Positions 16,525-26,659 of a stretch of 64,000 nt of DNA are shown in pieces. The position numbers and the translations under genes were made by a program. Within the stretch, counting starts at the first letter, position 1. Every line of letters begins with the position of its first letter. The stretch is taken from the NCBI GenBank assembly GCA_946408355.1, contig CAMJRX010000010.1:1-64000 (forward strand). Direction: 5' to 3'. The notes beneath the pieces are model-generated. The model ran no database searches. It was not told the origin of the DNA and saw only the letters and a program-made list of their open reading frames with translations. The DNA comes from an uncultured Selenomonadales bacterium (GTDB lineage: Bacteria; Bacillota; Negativicutes; Selenomonadales; Selenomonadaceae).

Positions 16525-17913
16525 TTAGTTAGTTATGCCGGGGTGCGTCATCTTTTCGGGAGACATATAAACTTTAAGCTGTTCATCAGTCAAAATGCCT
16601 TTTTCCAAAATAATTTCGCGAATCGGGCGGCGGGTTGCATAAGCTTCTTTGGCGAGCATTGAGCATTGTTCATAGCCCAAATGCGGCAACAACGCAGTTA
16701 CGACGCCAACAGAGCTATCAAGCCATTTTTGGCACTGTTCGCGGTTCGGTTCCAAGCCCGTCAACAATTTATCAACGAACGTGCGCGATGCATTGGCAAG
16801 ATAATTCATCGAGGAGCAAAGATTGTACGCCATAATCGGTTCCATAACGTTTAATTCAAATTGCCCGTTCTCGACGCCCAAAGTAACGGCTAAGTCGTTG
16901 CCGATGACTTGATAGCACGCTTGATCCATGACTTCGGCGATAACGGGATTGACTTTGCCGGGCATAATCGACGAGCCAGGTTGCCGTTTCGGCAAGAAAA
17001 TTTCATTAAGACCGCAACGAGGTCCCGACGCCATTAAGCGGAAGTCATTCGCCATTTTAATTAGCACGAGAGCAGTATTTTTCAACGCGCTGGACACGTC
17101 AACAAAACCGTCCGTGTTATTCGTCGCGTCGATAATATTTGTAGAAGTCTCAAAATTTTCGCCGGTAATTTCGCGCAATTTACGGGCGACAATCTTGATA
17201 TATTTCGGTTCGGCATTCAAACCGGTACCAACTGCGGTTCCGCCCATGTTAATCAAGCGAATACTATCGATAGCCCACTCAATACGGCGAATACTGCGAC
17301 GAACGGCGGAGGCATAAGATCCCATTTCTTGACCAAGCGTAATCGGAACGGCGTCTTGCAAGTGCGTGCGTCCCATTTTGAGAATATCTTTGTACTCTTC
17401 GGCTTTTTGCTCAAGGGCGGTTGCAAGATAGTCGAGCGCGGAGGTTACGTTGTGGCTTTTGTAAGTCAAGCAAACTTTAATAGCGGTCGGCAAGCTGTCG
17501 TTAGTCGATTGCGCCATATTCGCATGATTATTCGGCGAAATTATATCGTAGCGACCTTTAGCCTCGCCGATAATCTCCAGAGCGCGATTGCAGAGGACTT
17601 CGTTCATGTTCATGTTGATTGAAGTGCCCGCGCCGCCTTGAATCGGGTCAACGGGGAACTGGTCGATGAATTCGCCGTCGATAATTTCTTCCGCCGCCTG
17701 AACGAGCGCATTACCGATTTTCCTATCGAGACGACCGGTTTCCATGTTGGCTTGAGCCGCCGCCTTCTTAACTTTCGCGAGAGACTTAATAAAATCTTCG
17801 TCGAGCCTGCGACCGGTGATTGTAAAATTCTCAATCGCCCGCATAGTTTGGACGCCATAATACGCCTCGTCCGGAACTTCAATTTCTCCCAAAAAATCGT
17901 GTTCCTTTCTCAT
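16525..17913 (-). CDS. aspA: aspartate ammonia-lyase
   Basis: A 462-residue fumarase/aspartase-superfamily enzyme that turns L-aspartate into fumarate and ammonia. It contains the superfamily signature GSSIMPGKVNPV with the catalytic Ser, SPNNHANMAQSTND and GRTHLQDAVPITLGQE. The start EHDFLGEIEVPDEAYYGVQT is more like AspA than class II fumarase. Co-transcription with the C4-dicarboxylate transporter gene 38 bp upstream supports aspartase: imported aspartate would feed fumarate respiration. Confidence 0.9.
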   Translation of the reverse strand: MRKEHDFLGEIEVPDEAYYGVQTMRAIENFTITGRRLDEDFIKSLAKVKKAAAQANMETGRLDRKIGNALVQAAEEIIDGEFIDQFPVDPIQGGAGTSINMNMNEVLCNRALEIIGEAKGRYDIISPNNHANMAQSTNDSLPTAIKVCLTYKSHNVTSALDYLATALEQKAEEYKDILKMGRTHLQDAVPITLGQEMGSYASAVRRSIRRIEWAIDSIRLINMGGTAVGTGLNAEPKYIKIVARKLREITGENFETSTNIIDATNNTDGFVDVSSALKNTALVLIKMANDFRLMASGPRCGLNEIFLPKRQPGSSIMPGKVNPVIAEVMDQACYQVIGNDLAVTLGVENGQFELNVMEPIMAYNLCSSMNYLANASRTFVDKLLTGLEPNREQCQKWLDSSVGVVTALLPHLGYEQCSMLAKEAYATRRPIREIILEKGILTDEQLKVYMSPEKMTHPGITN

Positions 17914-17951
17914 GTTAGCACCTTCTATATAAATTTTTTTTAATACCTTGA

Positions 17952-19277
17952 TTAAATTATAACATTTGCTAAAGCCATGCCGACTGCAACGCTAACGATA
18001 CACGTAATCAAGCCTGGAATTTGGAAACTGTGATTGAAAACGAATTTACCAATTTGCGTCGTGCCTGTGCGGTCGAAAGCGATACCGGCAAGAACAGTTG
18101 CGTAAATCGGAACGAGGAAGTAGCCGTTAACCGCAGGGAACATACCAATCATAGCGGGCGGCGTAATTCCCAAAGTAATTCCGAGCGGAGCCAACGCACC
18201 AATAGTTCCCGCCTGACTTAAGATAACGGCAGAAAGCAAGAATAAAATTATCGCGAAGACCCACGGATAAGCGGAAATCATATCAGCCGCGCCCGATTTG
18301 ATAAAGTCGATATTATTGCGCGTTAAAGTGTCACCAGCCCACGTCAAGCCGAAAATGCAGTAGACGCCCATTAAGCCATTGCGGAAAACAGACTGTTCGA
18401 TAATCGAATTGACTTTGACGCCGCAAGCGATAATCATAACGCCCGCCATAGCCATCATAACCATTTCAATGCACATTGTCATAGAAAAGGAAACCATTTT
18501 CCCGCCGAGTTCAGCAGAAGGGCGCAATTCAGGGAAAATACCGAAGATAACGACGATAACAGTTGCCAAAAGATAAATCCAGACGGCGCGTTTAGTTGAA
18601 GCGGAAAATTCTTTAGCCTCTGCGATTTGCGCCTTTTCGTTAACCGGAGCAGCCTCGCCACGTGCAACTCTAGCAAGATATTCTTGATCTTCGGAGAGTT
18701 CTTTACCCATACGAGCCGCCCATAACGAACCCGCAATTACACCTATAAGCGTTGACGGAATACAGACGATTAAAATATCAATGAGCGTGACGCCTTGCGG
18801 AGATAAAAGTCCGACGAGTGCAACAGTCGCCGCAGAAATCGGACAGGCAGTTATAGCTTGTTGAGAGGCGATAACCGACATTGAAATTGGTCGTTCAGGA
18901 CGAACACCAGCCTCGCGAGCAACTTCAGCGATAACCGGCAAGATACCGAACGAAATATTTCCCGTGCCGCACATGAACGTAAAAACCCAGCTGATAATTG
19001 GAGCATAATAGCTGATACGATTTGGATTTTTGCGCAAAAGCTTAACGGCAATCTGAATAAGATAATCCATGCCACCCGACGCCTGCAAAGTCGCCGCGAT
19101 AACAACGACCGTCATAATAATCATAATAACATCGATTGCGGGATTACCCGGCGCGAGTCCGAATCCGAAAACTAAAATTGCAATAGCAAAACCACTCGAC
19201 ATACCGAGAAAAATTCCGCCGTAGCGTGCGCCGATAATTAACATTGCCAGCACAACCGCTAATTCAGCCCAAAACAT
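17952..19277 (-). CDS. dcuA: anaerobic C4-dicarboxylate transporter (DcuA/DcuB family)
   Basis: A 441-residue, very hydrophobic protein with about a dozen membrane segments. Conserved Dcu segments include ARYGGIFLGMSSGFAIAILVF at the N-terminus, FTFMCGTGNISFGILPVIAEVA, and SQQAITACPISAATVALVGLLSP. Family members exchange aspartate or fumarate for succinate in anaerobes. The aspA gene follows directly, which favours an aspartate/succinate antiport role (DcuA-like). The promoter and a palindromic operator-like site lie just upstream, divergent from valS. Confidence 0.9.
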   Translation of the reverse strand: MFWAELAVVLAMLIIGARYGGIFLGMSSGFAIAILVFGFGLAPGNPAIDVIMIIMTVVVIAATLQASGGMDYLIQIAVKLLRKNPNRISYYAPIISWVFTFMCGTGNISFGILPVIAEVAREAGVRPERPISMSVIASQQAITACPISAATVALVGLLSPQGVTLIDILIVCIPSTLIGVIAGSLWAARMGKELSEDQEYLARVARGEAAPVNEKAQIAEAKEFSASTKRAVWIYLLATVIVVIFGIFPELRPSAELGGKMVSFSMTMCIEMVMMAMAGVMIIACGVKVNSIIEQSVFRNGLMGVYCIFGLTWAGDTLTRNNIDFIKSGAADMISAYPWVFAIILFLLSAVILSQAGTIGALAPLGITLGITPPAMIGMFPAVNGYFLVPIYATVLAGIAFDRTGTTQIGKFVFNHSFQIPGLITCIVSVAVGMALANVII

Positions 19278-19308
19278 ACAACCACCCCTTTTTTAACAGA
19301 AAATTTTG

Positions 19309-19320
19309 TTTGTATACAAA
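19309..19320. promoter_or_regulatory. palindrome TTTGTATACAAA downstream of the dcuA promoter
   Basis: A perfect 12-bp palindrome starting about 12 bp after the -10 box of the dcuA promoter, inside the 5' untranslated region. TTGTATACAA-type palindromes are typical GntR-family repressor sites; no such regulator is in this window. Confidence 0.5.
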
Positions 19321-19331
19321 GTACAAGCGTG

Positions 19332-19360
19332 ATTGTAGCCCCTTGCAATGGAAATGTCAA
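19332..19360 (-). promoter_or_regulatory. promoter of dcuA-aspA
   Basis: Minus strand TTGACA (19360-19355), 17-bp spacer, TACAAT (19337-19332). This is 55 bp before the dcuA ATG. Confidence 0.8.
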
Positions 19361-19434
19361 TCAAATATATTTTTATGGTTGCTTATTAGATTGTTAATAG
19401 AAACGCAGAAGTTTTTTAGCAATTTTAAACCTAA

Positions 19435-19463
19435 TTGACTTTCAGGCGGCGGCAGTTTATTAT
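19435..19463 (+). promoter_or_regulatory. promoter of the valS operon
   Basis: TTGACT (19435-19440), 17-bp spacer, TATTAT (19458-19463), 33 bp before the valS start. The short leader has no room for a T-box riboswitch. Confidence 0.8.
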
Positions 19464-19496
19464 TGCAATTAATTTCACATTTGGGAGGAGCAAACT

Positions 19497-22145
19497 TTGA
19501 GTAATATATCGAAGACTTACGAGCCGCAAAAATTTGAGAAAGAAATTTACGCGGCATGGGAACGAGATAAAAATTTCCATACGACAGCAGAGGCGGCAGG
19601 CGAGCCGTATTGCATAGTGATTCCGCCGCCGAACGTGACGGGACAACTGCACATGGGGCACGCCCTTGACGAAACTTTACAGGACATTTTGATTCGCTAC
19701 CACCGCATGAAGGGCGACAATACGCTTTGGATGCCTGGCACCGACCACGCGGGCATTGCCACTCAAGCTAAGGTTGAAGAGCAACTGCGCGGCGAGGGCA
19801 CTAATCGCTACGAACTTGGACGCGAAAAATTTTTGGAGCGCGTTTGGCAGTGGAAAGAAAAATTTGGCAACCGAATCAGCTATCAACTTCGTACGCTCGG
19901 TTCAAGCTGTGATTGGGATCGCGAACGCTTTACAATGGACGCGGGTTGCTCGGCGGCTGTCAGAAAAGTTTTCGTTCAGCTGTACAACGAGGGCTTAATT
20001 TATCGCGGGCGTCGCATTACCAACTGGTGCCCGAAGTGCAACACCGCCTTAAGCGACATTGAAGTTGAGCACGAGACAGAGCAAGGGCATTTGTGGCATT
20101 TGCGCTATCCGTTCAAAGACGGTTCAGGCTACGTGGAAGTTGCGACGACGCGCCCCGAAACTATGTTAGGTGATACGGGCGTTGCAGTTCACCCCGACGA
20201 CGAACGCTATAAAAATCTTGTCGGCAAAACTTTAATTCTGCCGCTGGTTAATCGGGAAATTCCGTTGTTTGCTGATTCTTACGTTGATAAAGAATTTGGC
20301 ACAGGCGCAGTTAAAGTTACACCTGCTCACGACCCCAACGATTTTGAAATGGGACTTCGCCACAATCTGGAGCAAGTCAAAGTTATAAACAACGATGGCA
20401 CAATGACTGATGACGTTGGAAAATATTCGGGGCTTGACCGCTATAAATGCCGCGAAGTGATTGTTAAAGACTTGGAAGCGGGCGGATTTTTAGTTAAGGT
20501 TGAGCCTTACGAACACGCCGTCGGACATTGCTCGCGCTGTCACACGACTGTTGAGCCATTGATAAGTAAGCAATGGTTCGTTAAAATGGAAACACTCGCA
20601 AAGCCCGCGATTGAGGCTGTTAAGTCGGGCGAATTAAAATTTGTTCCCGAACGCTTTACAAAAATTTACATTAGCTGGCTTGAAAATATTCGCGACTGGT
20701 GTATAAGTCGGCAACTTTGGTGGGGTCATCAAATTCCGGCGTGGTATTGCGACGATTGCGGCGAAATGACAGTTTCAGAGACGGATATTGAAGAGTGCCC
20801 GCATTGTCACGGAAAAAATTTGCACCGCGAAGAAGACGTTTTAGACACGTGGTTTTCAAGTGCGTTGTGGCCGTTCTCTACGTTAGGTTATCCGGAAGAA
20901 ACGCCCGAACTTAAAAAATTTTATCCGACGAGCGTCTTGGTTACGGGCTACGATATAATTTTCTTCTGGGTTGTTCGTATGGTTATGATGGGGCTAAAAT
21001 TTCGCGGCGAGGTTCCGTTTAAGCATGTATTTATTCACGGCTTAGTTCGCGACGAGCAAGGACGCAAAATGACAAAATCACTCGGCAACGGCATTGACCC
21101 GGTTGAAGTGATTGATAAATACGGCGCGGATTCTTTGCGGTTTATGTTGGTGACAGGCAACACGCCCGGCAACGATTTAAGATTTTATTGGTCGAAAGTT
21201 GAATCTGCGCGGAACTTTGCAAATAAAATTTGGAATGCCTCAAGATTTTTGCTGATGAACTTGGAAGACTTCGACGCGAAATTTAAACCTGCGCGGGCTG
21301 ATTTAGAGCTCGCTGACATGTGGATTATAAGTGAGTTGGCAAAAACGATTGAGGGTGTCACGAAAAATATTGAGCGGTTTGAATTGGGCGAGGCGGCGCG
21401 GCTCCTTGACGATTTTATTTGGTCTGAGTTCTGCGACTATTACATTGAGCTGACAAAAGCGCGGCTTTACGGTTCGGACGCAAAAGCTAAGGCAACGGCT
21501 CTGTTCGTGCTGGAAAAAGTTTTGGAGTGTACGCTTAGATTATTGCATCCGTTTATGCCGTTCTTGACGGAAATTATTAGGCAGAAACTTCCGAACGCGC
21601 AAGGCTCAATCATGCTCGCACCGTATCCTACACGCGACGAATTAAAAGATTTACTAACCGACGAACACAACGTGGACGAATTCGCGAACGTAATTTTGAA
21701 CGTTGTTAGAACAATCCGCAACTTGAAATCGGAGCTGGGAATTGATTCGCGCAAAAAAGCGGCAGTCGTCTTGAAAGTTAAAAGCGCACGGCACAAAGAA
21801 ATTTTGCAAGAGGGCATTAACTATGTAGCCGCGTTGACGTTCGCGGAGCCGATAACTTTTGCCGAAGAAAAACCTTTGCACGCGATGAGCGGTGTGATTG
21901 ATGGCGTGGAAATTTATTTGCCGCTTGAAGGATTAATCGACACGGAAAAAGAAATTGCACGCTTGACTAAGGAATTGGAAAAAATTCGCAAGGGCGCGGC
22001 GTCGACTACAGGCAAGCTCCAAAACGAACGCTTTTTAAGCAAGGCACCGGCAGAAGTCGTTCAATCGGAACGCGATAAACTTGCCGCCGCTGAAGAAAAA
22101 ATTTCGTCGCTTGAACAGAGGATTAAACAACTTGAAGACTTATAA
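19497..22145 (+). CDS. valS: valyl-tRNA synthetase
   Basis: An 882-residue class I tRNA synthetase that charges tRNA-Val. The HIGH motif is in [14 protein letters not shown] (~45), the zinc-ribbon-like CxxC pairs in WCPKCN and CSRCHT, the editing domain in [19 protein letters not shown], and the KMSKS loop is KMTKSLGNG (~523). The C-terminal coiled-coil arm ([18 protein letters not shown]) is present, so the protein is complete. It starts with TTG after GGGAGGAG. It heads an overlapping operon with folC, the ligase-like gene and rex. Confidence 0.98.
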   Translation: MSNISKTYEPQKFEKEIYAAWERDKNFHTTAEAAGEPYCIVIPPPNVTGQLHMGHALDETLQDILIRYHRMKGDNTLWMPGTDHAGIATQAKVEEQLRGEGTNRYELGREKFLERVWQWKEKFGNRISYQLRTLGSSCDWDRERFTMDAGCSAAVRKVFVQLYNEGLIYRGRRITNWCPKCNTALSDIEVEHETEQGHLWHLRYPFKDGSGYVEVATTRPETMLGDTGVAVHPDDERYKNLVGKTLILPLVNREIPLFADSYVDKEFGTGAVKVTPAHDPNDFEMGLRHNLEQVKVINNDGTMTDDVGKYSGLDRYKCREVIVKDLEAGGFLVKVEPYEHAVGHCSRCHTTVEPLISKQWFVKMETLAKPAIEAVKSGELKFVPERFTKIYISWLENIRDWCISRQLWWGHQIPAWYCDDCGEMTVSETDIEECPHCHGKNLHREEDVLDTWFSSALWPFSTLGYPEETPELKKFYPTSVLVTGYDIIFFWVVRMVMMGLKFRGEVPFKHVFIHGLVRDEQGRKMTKSLGNGIDPVEVIDKYGADSLRFMLVTGNTPGNDLRFYWSKVESARNFANKIWNASRFLLMNLEDFDAKFKPARADLELADMWIISELAKTIEGVTKNIERFELGEAARLLDDFIWSEFCDYYIELTKARLYGSDAKAKATALFVLEKVLECTLRLLHPFMPFLTEIIRQKLPNAQGSIMLAPYPTRDELKDLLTDEHNVDEFANVILNVVRTIRNLKSELGIDSRKKAAVVLKVKSARHKEILQEGINYVAALTFAEPITFAEEKPLHAMSGVIDGVEIYLPLEGLIDTEKEIARLTKELEKIRKGAASTTGKLQNERFLSKAPAEVVQSERDKLAAAEEKISSLEQRIKQLEDL

Positions 22146-23304
22146 AGACGCGCTGAAATATTTGGAGCAACTTTGCCAGTTCGGAATAAAAGAAGGCCTG
22201 GAACGCACAAAGAAACTTGCCGCCACGCTCGGAAATCCGCAAAATTTTTATCGTACAATTCACGTGACGGGCACCAATGGTAAAGGTTCAGTGTGCGCCA
22301 TGCTCGCCGAAATGCTTAAGGCTCAAGGCTTGAAAGTCGGATTATTTACGTCGCCGCATTTGGAAAGTTATTGCGAACGAATTCAAATCAACGGAGAAAA
22401 TATTCCCGAAGACGACTTTACCGATATGATTTTCCGCGTGAAAGATAGCAACGTCGACGCTACTCACTTTGAAACTTTGACGCTTGCCGCTTTCCTGTAC
22501 TTTAAAATTCAAAGGGTTGATGTGGCAGTTGTCGAAGTCGGATTGGGTGGAACTTTTGATTCAACGAATATTATCACGCCTGAACTTTGCATTATAACGA
22601 CCGTCGCGCTTGACCACGAAAATATTTTGGGCGACTTGAATGGTATCGCACGAAACAAGGCGGGCATTATCAGAGCAAACGTCCCGACAATTACAGGCGT
22701 GACCGGCGAACAGCTTAAAATTATTCGCGCCGTTGCCAAAGAAAAAAATTCTACACTTTACGAAGTTAACAGCCAACAGCTGACAGCTAACAGCTATAAG
22801 CTAAACCTGCGCGGCGAATATCAGAAATTTAACGCGGCGATTGCGATTAAGGCGGCAGAAGTTTTAGGACTTGATAAAGCGGCGATTGAAATAGGTTTAG
22901 CTAATGTAAAATGGGCTGGACGCTTTGAAGTTATTGGTAACGTTGTAATTGACGGGGCGCACAATCCTCACGGGGCGGCGGCTCTTCGCAAAAGTTTAGA
23001 TAAAAATTTTCCACGCGGCAAAAGAATTTGGCTATTCGGCGTACTCAAGGATAAAAATTTCGACGAGATGATTAAAATTTTATTCCGCGCAGATGATTTT
23101 GTTATTGTCACAAAAGTTCCCTCAGAACGCACCGCCGAACCTGAAACTTTATGCGAAATTTTACGCAAACGCGGCGTTAATTGCATTGCAGTCGAAGATA
23201 ATTTTGCGGCAGTCGAAAAGCTTAAAAATTCCGGCGGCGATGTTAAAATTATCGCGGGTTCGTTGTATCTAATTGGCGCAGTCAGAAAATTTTTTATTGC
23301 TTAA
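22132..23304 (+). CDS. folC: folylpolyglutamate synthase / dihydrofolate synthase
   Basis: A Mur-ligase-family enzyme that adds glutamate to folates. The likely start is a TTG at 22132 ([12 protein letters not shown]), 14 bp inside valS and after AGAGGA, giving 390 residues; the track ORF starts further inside valS. Key motifs are the P-loop [29 protein letters not shown], and [13 protein letters not shown]. The C-terminal [12 protein letters not shown] motif is intact. Residues ~213-224 ([11 protein letters not shown]) are encoded by an in-frame array of 7-bp repeats, an unusual insertion before the LRGEYQ strand. Confidence 0.95.
   Translation: MKTYKDALKYLEQLCQFGIKEGLERTKKLAATLGNPQNFYRTIHVTGTNGKGSVCAMLAEMLKAQGLKVGLFTSPHLESYCERIQINGENIPEDDFTDMIFRVKDSNVDATHFETLTLAAFLYFKIQRVDVAVVEVGLGGTFDSTNIITPELCIITTVALDHENILGDLNGIARNKAGIIRANVPTITGVTGEQLKIIRAVAKEKNSTLYEVNSQQLTANSYKLNLRGEYQKFNAAIAIKAAEVLGLDKAAIEIGLANVKWAGRFEVIGNVVIDGAHNPHGAAALRKSLDKNFPRGKRIWLFGVLKDKNFDEMIKILFRADDFVIVTKVPSERTAEPETLCEILRKRGVNCIAVEDNFAAVEKLKNSGGDVKIIAGSLYLIGAVRKFFIA
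22767..22801 (+). repeat. array of five degenerate 7-bp repeats inside folC
   Basis: TAACAGC-CAACAGC-TGACAGC-TAACAGC-TATAAGC in tandem. It is read in frame in folC. Similar 7-bp-periodic tracts of other sequence occur between genes at 3881-3908, 14901-14936, 32979-33000 and 56297-56353. Confidence 0.85.
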
Positions 23305-23320
23305 GAAAAGAGGCGAGAAA

Positions 23321-24940
23321 GTGGACAGGATAAGCGTTTTTGCTAGACGAAGGCGAATTAAAAATTTGGAAACATGGACGCTCTACGCCATTTTGACAGA
23401 AGCGTTTTTCCTCGCGCTTTCTCCCACGATTGCGGCGGCGGCGGTTATGTTCGGCGTGATAACTGCCTTTTTGCGCATGAGAATCGACACTAAATACAAA
23501 ATGCGAAGTTTGCCCTTCGACGTGCCTGTTACAATTTTTTTGCTAATTGGCGCGGCAAGTGTTTTTCTGTCGTCAGTATTTAGTTTTGGGTTAATCCATA
23601 ATTATTTATCACTCGTCGGAGTTTACGCCCTAACTTATCTAATCGTCGGGCAATCAATTCGCACGCCCGCGCAGGTCAAAAAAGTTGCTCAAGCTCTCGG
23701 TGCGTCGGCAGTATTAGTCGTGCTGTGGGGATTTTTCCAATTTGTCTTCGGCGTGGACGCGGCTGACGTAAAGTGGACAGACCCCGACGCCTTCCCCGAA
23801 TTGAAGAAACGCATTTTCTCGACGCTGGAAAATCCCAACGTACTTGCAGGTTATCTGGACATTTTTATTTGCTTGGCATTAGGATTATTATCACAAGCTG
23901 AACAACGTTCGCACAAAGTAATTTTAATCAGCGCGATAGTCTTGCTCACCGCGTGTTTGGTAATGACGTATTCGCGGGGCGCGTTCATTGCAATAGTAGT
24001 TGTCTTTGCGGTTTATGGCGTGTTAAAAGATTGGCGCGTTTTAGTTTTCTTTGCGGTAGTCACGGGGATTATTGCCTACAGCGACACGACTTTTGTAAAC
24101 CGAATTTTATCGGCGTTCAATATGGGCGATTCGTCAGAGGGCGTGCGCGTCGGCATTTGGGTTAGTACCATTGCTATGATTAGCGACCACCCGTTTGCGG
24201 GCATTGGCTGGGGTGCTTATCAATTCGTTTATCCGCAATACAATTATTACGTCGCCGACTTAGACATTATCATTTACCACGCGCACAACATTTATCTAAA
24301 CATAGCGGCGGAAATTGGGATTGTCGGGGCGTTGGCGTTTTTCTGGTATTTTTTCGGGACAATGCTTATTTCTTTGGGCGCAAGCGAAAACAGCGTTGAA
24401 AATTGGTTGAGCAGACACCTTGATAAAATTATTTCGTCAAGTTCGTTTCTGCAAGAACTTTCTAATATGGTAAATGAAAAGCTCGCCGATTTCTCGAATA
24501 GATTTCTGGACTTGTTCGGCAAAAAAAAATCGCCGCGTATAAAAAAAATCCGTCGCAGTGACGTTGTGCACCATGAGGATATGAAGTGGAGCAAGCGTTC
24601 TGCAGAGGACGAAAAAATTGCTTCCGTAGAAAATATTTCTGTTGGCGGCGAAAATATTTCCGCAAAAATTATTAAGCTTGACGACGCACCAAAAGAGATT
24701 GACAAGCCGTTAGTCGAATGGGACGAAATTACAAATATTGACGATAAAAAATTCCTCGACGGATTCAAATTCGGAATCGGGCTAGCGTTCCTGTCTATGG
24801 CATTGAACGGCTTGACGGATCATTTACTTTTTAATATTCCAAGCGCAATGCTAATGTGGATGCTCGGAGCGTTGGGGGCGGCAATACATTTAATGCCGGA
24901 AGAAGACACTAACTCAAACAAAGGGAGGCGGCACATTTGA
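23321..24940 (+). CDS. O-antigen ligase/polymerase-like membrane protein
   Basis: A 539-residue polytopic membrane protein starting at GTG (VDRISVFARRR) after AGAGGCGAG; the track start lies inside folC. Around ten membrane segments occupy residues ~20-370. The Wzy_C/WaaL-like loop is seen in FSTLENPNVLAGYLDI, MTYSRGAFIAIVV and HPFAGIGWGAYQFVYPQYNYYVAD with the HAHNIYLNIAAEIGIVG segment. Family members join sugar chains at the membrane (LPS O-antigen, teichuronic-type or glycoprotein ligases). A hydrophilic stretch of ~130 residues (~375-485) interrupts the C-terminal membrane region before two last segments, which is unusual. The substrate cannot be deduced. Confidence 0.75.
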   Translation: MDRISVFARRRRIKNLETWTLYAILTEAFFLALSPTIAAAAVMFGVITAFLRMRIDTKYKMRSLPFDVPVTIFLLIGAASVFLSSVFSFGLIHNYLSLVGVYALTYLIVGQSIRTPAQVKKVAQALGASAVLVVLWGFFQFVFGVDAADVKWTDPDAFPELKKRIFSTLENPNVLAGYLDIFICLALGLLSQAEQRSHKVILISAIVLLTACLVMTYSRGAFIAIVVVFAVYGVLKDWRVLVFFAVVTGIIAYSDTTFVNRILSAFNMGDSSEGVRVGIWVSTIAMISDHPFAGIGWGAYQFVYPQYNYYVADLDIIIYHAHNIYLNIAAEIGIVGALAFFWYFFGTMLISLGASENSVENWLSRHLDKIISSSSFLQELSNMVNEKLADFSNRFLDLFGKKKSPRIKKIRRSDVVHHEDMKWSKRSAEDEKIASVENISVGGENISAKIIKLDDAPKEIDKPLVEWDEITNIDDKKFLDGFKFGIGLAFLSMALNGLTDHLLFNIPSAMLMWMLGALGAAIHLMPEEDTNSNKGRRHI

Positions 24941-25560
24941 AGAAAATAATTTCACAAGCGACGATTGACCGATTGCCATTGTATTTTAGGACATTGCAGT
25001 TGGTCGAGGAAGAAAAGACAAGTATAATCTCTTCGGACGAGTTGGGTAAACGACTTGACATTACGCCTGAACAAATCCGCAAAGACTTAGCGACGTTCGG
25101 GCAATTCGGCAGAAAAGGCATTGGCTACGACGTGCACGAGCTTAAAAATAAAATCAGCAACATTTTAGGCTTGCACAACAAGTGGCGGCTGGCGATTGTC
25201 GGCGTTGGGCATTTGGGCGGTGCACTCGCTAATTATGTTAACTTCGCGTCGCTTGGTTTTTCGGTCGTGGCTCTCTTTGACAAGGACAAGAAAATAATCG
25301 GCTCTGAGGTCAACGGAATCAAAGTCAACGCCGTTTCCGCTATGAAAAAAATTATTGCTAAACGGGCGGTAGACATTGGCGTTATCACCGTTCCCGCGAC
25401 TGAAGCTCAAGAAGTAGCAGATAAATTGATTAAGGCGGGTGTCAAGGGCATTTGGAATTTCGCGCCGGTAAAACTCAATGTGCCGTCGGAAATTCCGCTC
25501 GTCAACGAGGATTTATCAATCGGCTTGAGTGCGTTAAGCTATCATATGTCACAGGATTAA
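24937..25560 (+). CDS. rex: redox-sensing transcriptional repressor Rex
   Basis: A 207-residue NADH/NAD+-responsive repressor of fermentation and anaerobic respiration genes. The N-terminal winged helix reads IDRLPLYFRTLQ ... LDITPEQIRKDLATFGQFGRKGIGYDV, which is diagnostic. The Rossmann fold follows with VGVGHLGGALANY. The C-terminus IPLVNEDLSIGLSALSYH is typical. It starts at TTG, overlapping the stop of the ligase gene as TTGA. No Rex operator-like site (TTGTGA-N6-TCACAA) was noticed in the window's promoters. Confidence 0.96.
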   Translation: MKKIISQATIDRLPLYFRTLQLVEEEKTSIISSDELGKRLDITPEQIRKDLATFGQFGRKGIGYDVHELKNKISNILGLHNKWRLAIVGVGHLGGALANYVNFASLGFSVVALFDKDKKIIGSEVNGIKVNAVSAMKKIIAKRAVDIGVITVPATEAQEVADKLIKAGVKGIWNFAPVKLNVPSEIPLVNEDLSIGLSALSYHMSQD

Positions 25561-25706
25561 AAGTTACTGATGTTAAATGTATCATTGCTGATTTTGTTAA
25601 AATTGCTTATACGAATATCTCCAAAATTACAAGTAATGTCGCAACGATAGCAATATTTTGCAGGAAATTTCTTTTGTTTAAAGAAAAATTTTTAAGAAGG
25701 TATTTT

Positions 25707-26631
25707 ATGGATTCAAAGCAAATTTTAAAGGAGATTCGCCTTTGCATTGTTGGTAATGAGATGACTTGGGACGACTTCGATAAAATTTTTGGCTCGCTCC
25801 AGCAAGATGAACAATCCGATATTGCCGATGTCATTCAAGATGATTTTAAAATTTCGCTTGTTGAGGAAATATCGCAGAAAAATTTTGTTGATGTTGAGGC
25901 AATTAGGAAAGAAATTATTCCTTACGTTGTCGATAACAAATTGACTTACTATACCTTTGATAAAATTTTTGGTTTCCTACCGCGTAAAGAACAATATCCC
26001 ATTGCCTACGCGATTCAAGACGATTTGAAAATTGAGCTAGTTGACGAAATAATTTTTTCATCTGAAGAAATAATTCCTGATGAGGTTACAACGCTAATTT
26101 CAAGAGAAGCGCGAGAAATTAAAATATCGAATAAAATTTTAATCGGGCTTATTCAAAGCGGCGATGAACAGGCACGTCAAGACCTTTGCGTAAAAAATCG
26201 CGGACTTGTCGAGAAATTTGCCGCAAGGTATGAAAAGTTTTTTAGTTCAAAACTGACATTTGAAGATTTGGTTCAAGAAGGTATAATCGGCATGTTGAAG
26301 GCGGCGGAACGATTTACCTGTCGACGAAGCGGAAGGCAATTCGCTTTTGCTCGATTTTATAGAAGATAACAATACGTCCGCCCCCGCCGAAGCTGTATCG
26401 GTTATGATTTTGAAAGAACAACTCGAAGATGTTTTGAATAGCTTAACGCCACGTGAAAAAGATGTTTTGAAATTGCGCTATGGACTAGAAGACGGCAGAG
26501 AACGGACGCTTGAGGAAGTTGGCAAAATTTTTAATGTCACTCGCGAAAGAATTCGTCAGATTGAGGCTAAAGCGTTGCGCAAACTTCGTCCCCCCGCCCG
26601 CTCGAAAAATCTTAAAGATTTTCTAGATTGA
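25707..26631 (+). pseudogene. RpoD-like sigma factor, internally deleted and frameshifted
   Basis: From the ATG at 25707 the N-terminus carries two copies of a sigma region 1.1-like module: KEIRLCIVGNEMTWDDFDKIFG and, ~60 residues later, KEIIPYVVDNKLTYYTFDKIFG. Sigma regions 1.2-2.2 follow (DLCVKNRGLVEKFAARYEKF, then [21 protein letters not shown]). The frame then shifts and continues as [19 protein letters not shown], the region 3/4 linker. Region 4 ([15 protein letters not shown], then [18 protein letters not shown]) is intact. Regions 2.3 to 3, about 90 residues needed for -10 recognition and melting, are gone. A working sigma factor is therefore unlikely. Confidence 0.85.
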
Positions 26632-26659
26632 GGGGGAATTTTTTTTGAAGGAGATAATT

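Noticed and set aside
19464-19496. T-box riboswitch before valS
   Set aside because: The leader after the promoter is only about 30 nt and has no specifier loop or T-box sequence.
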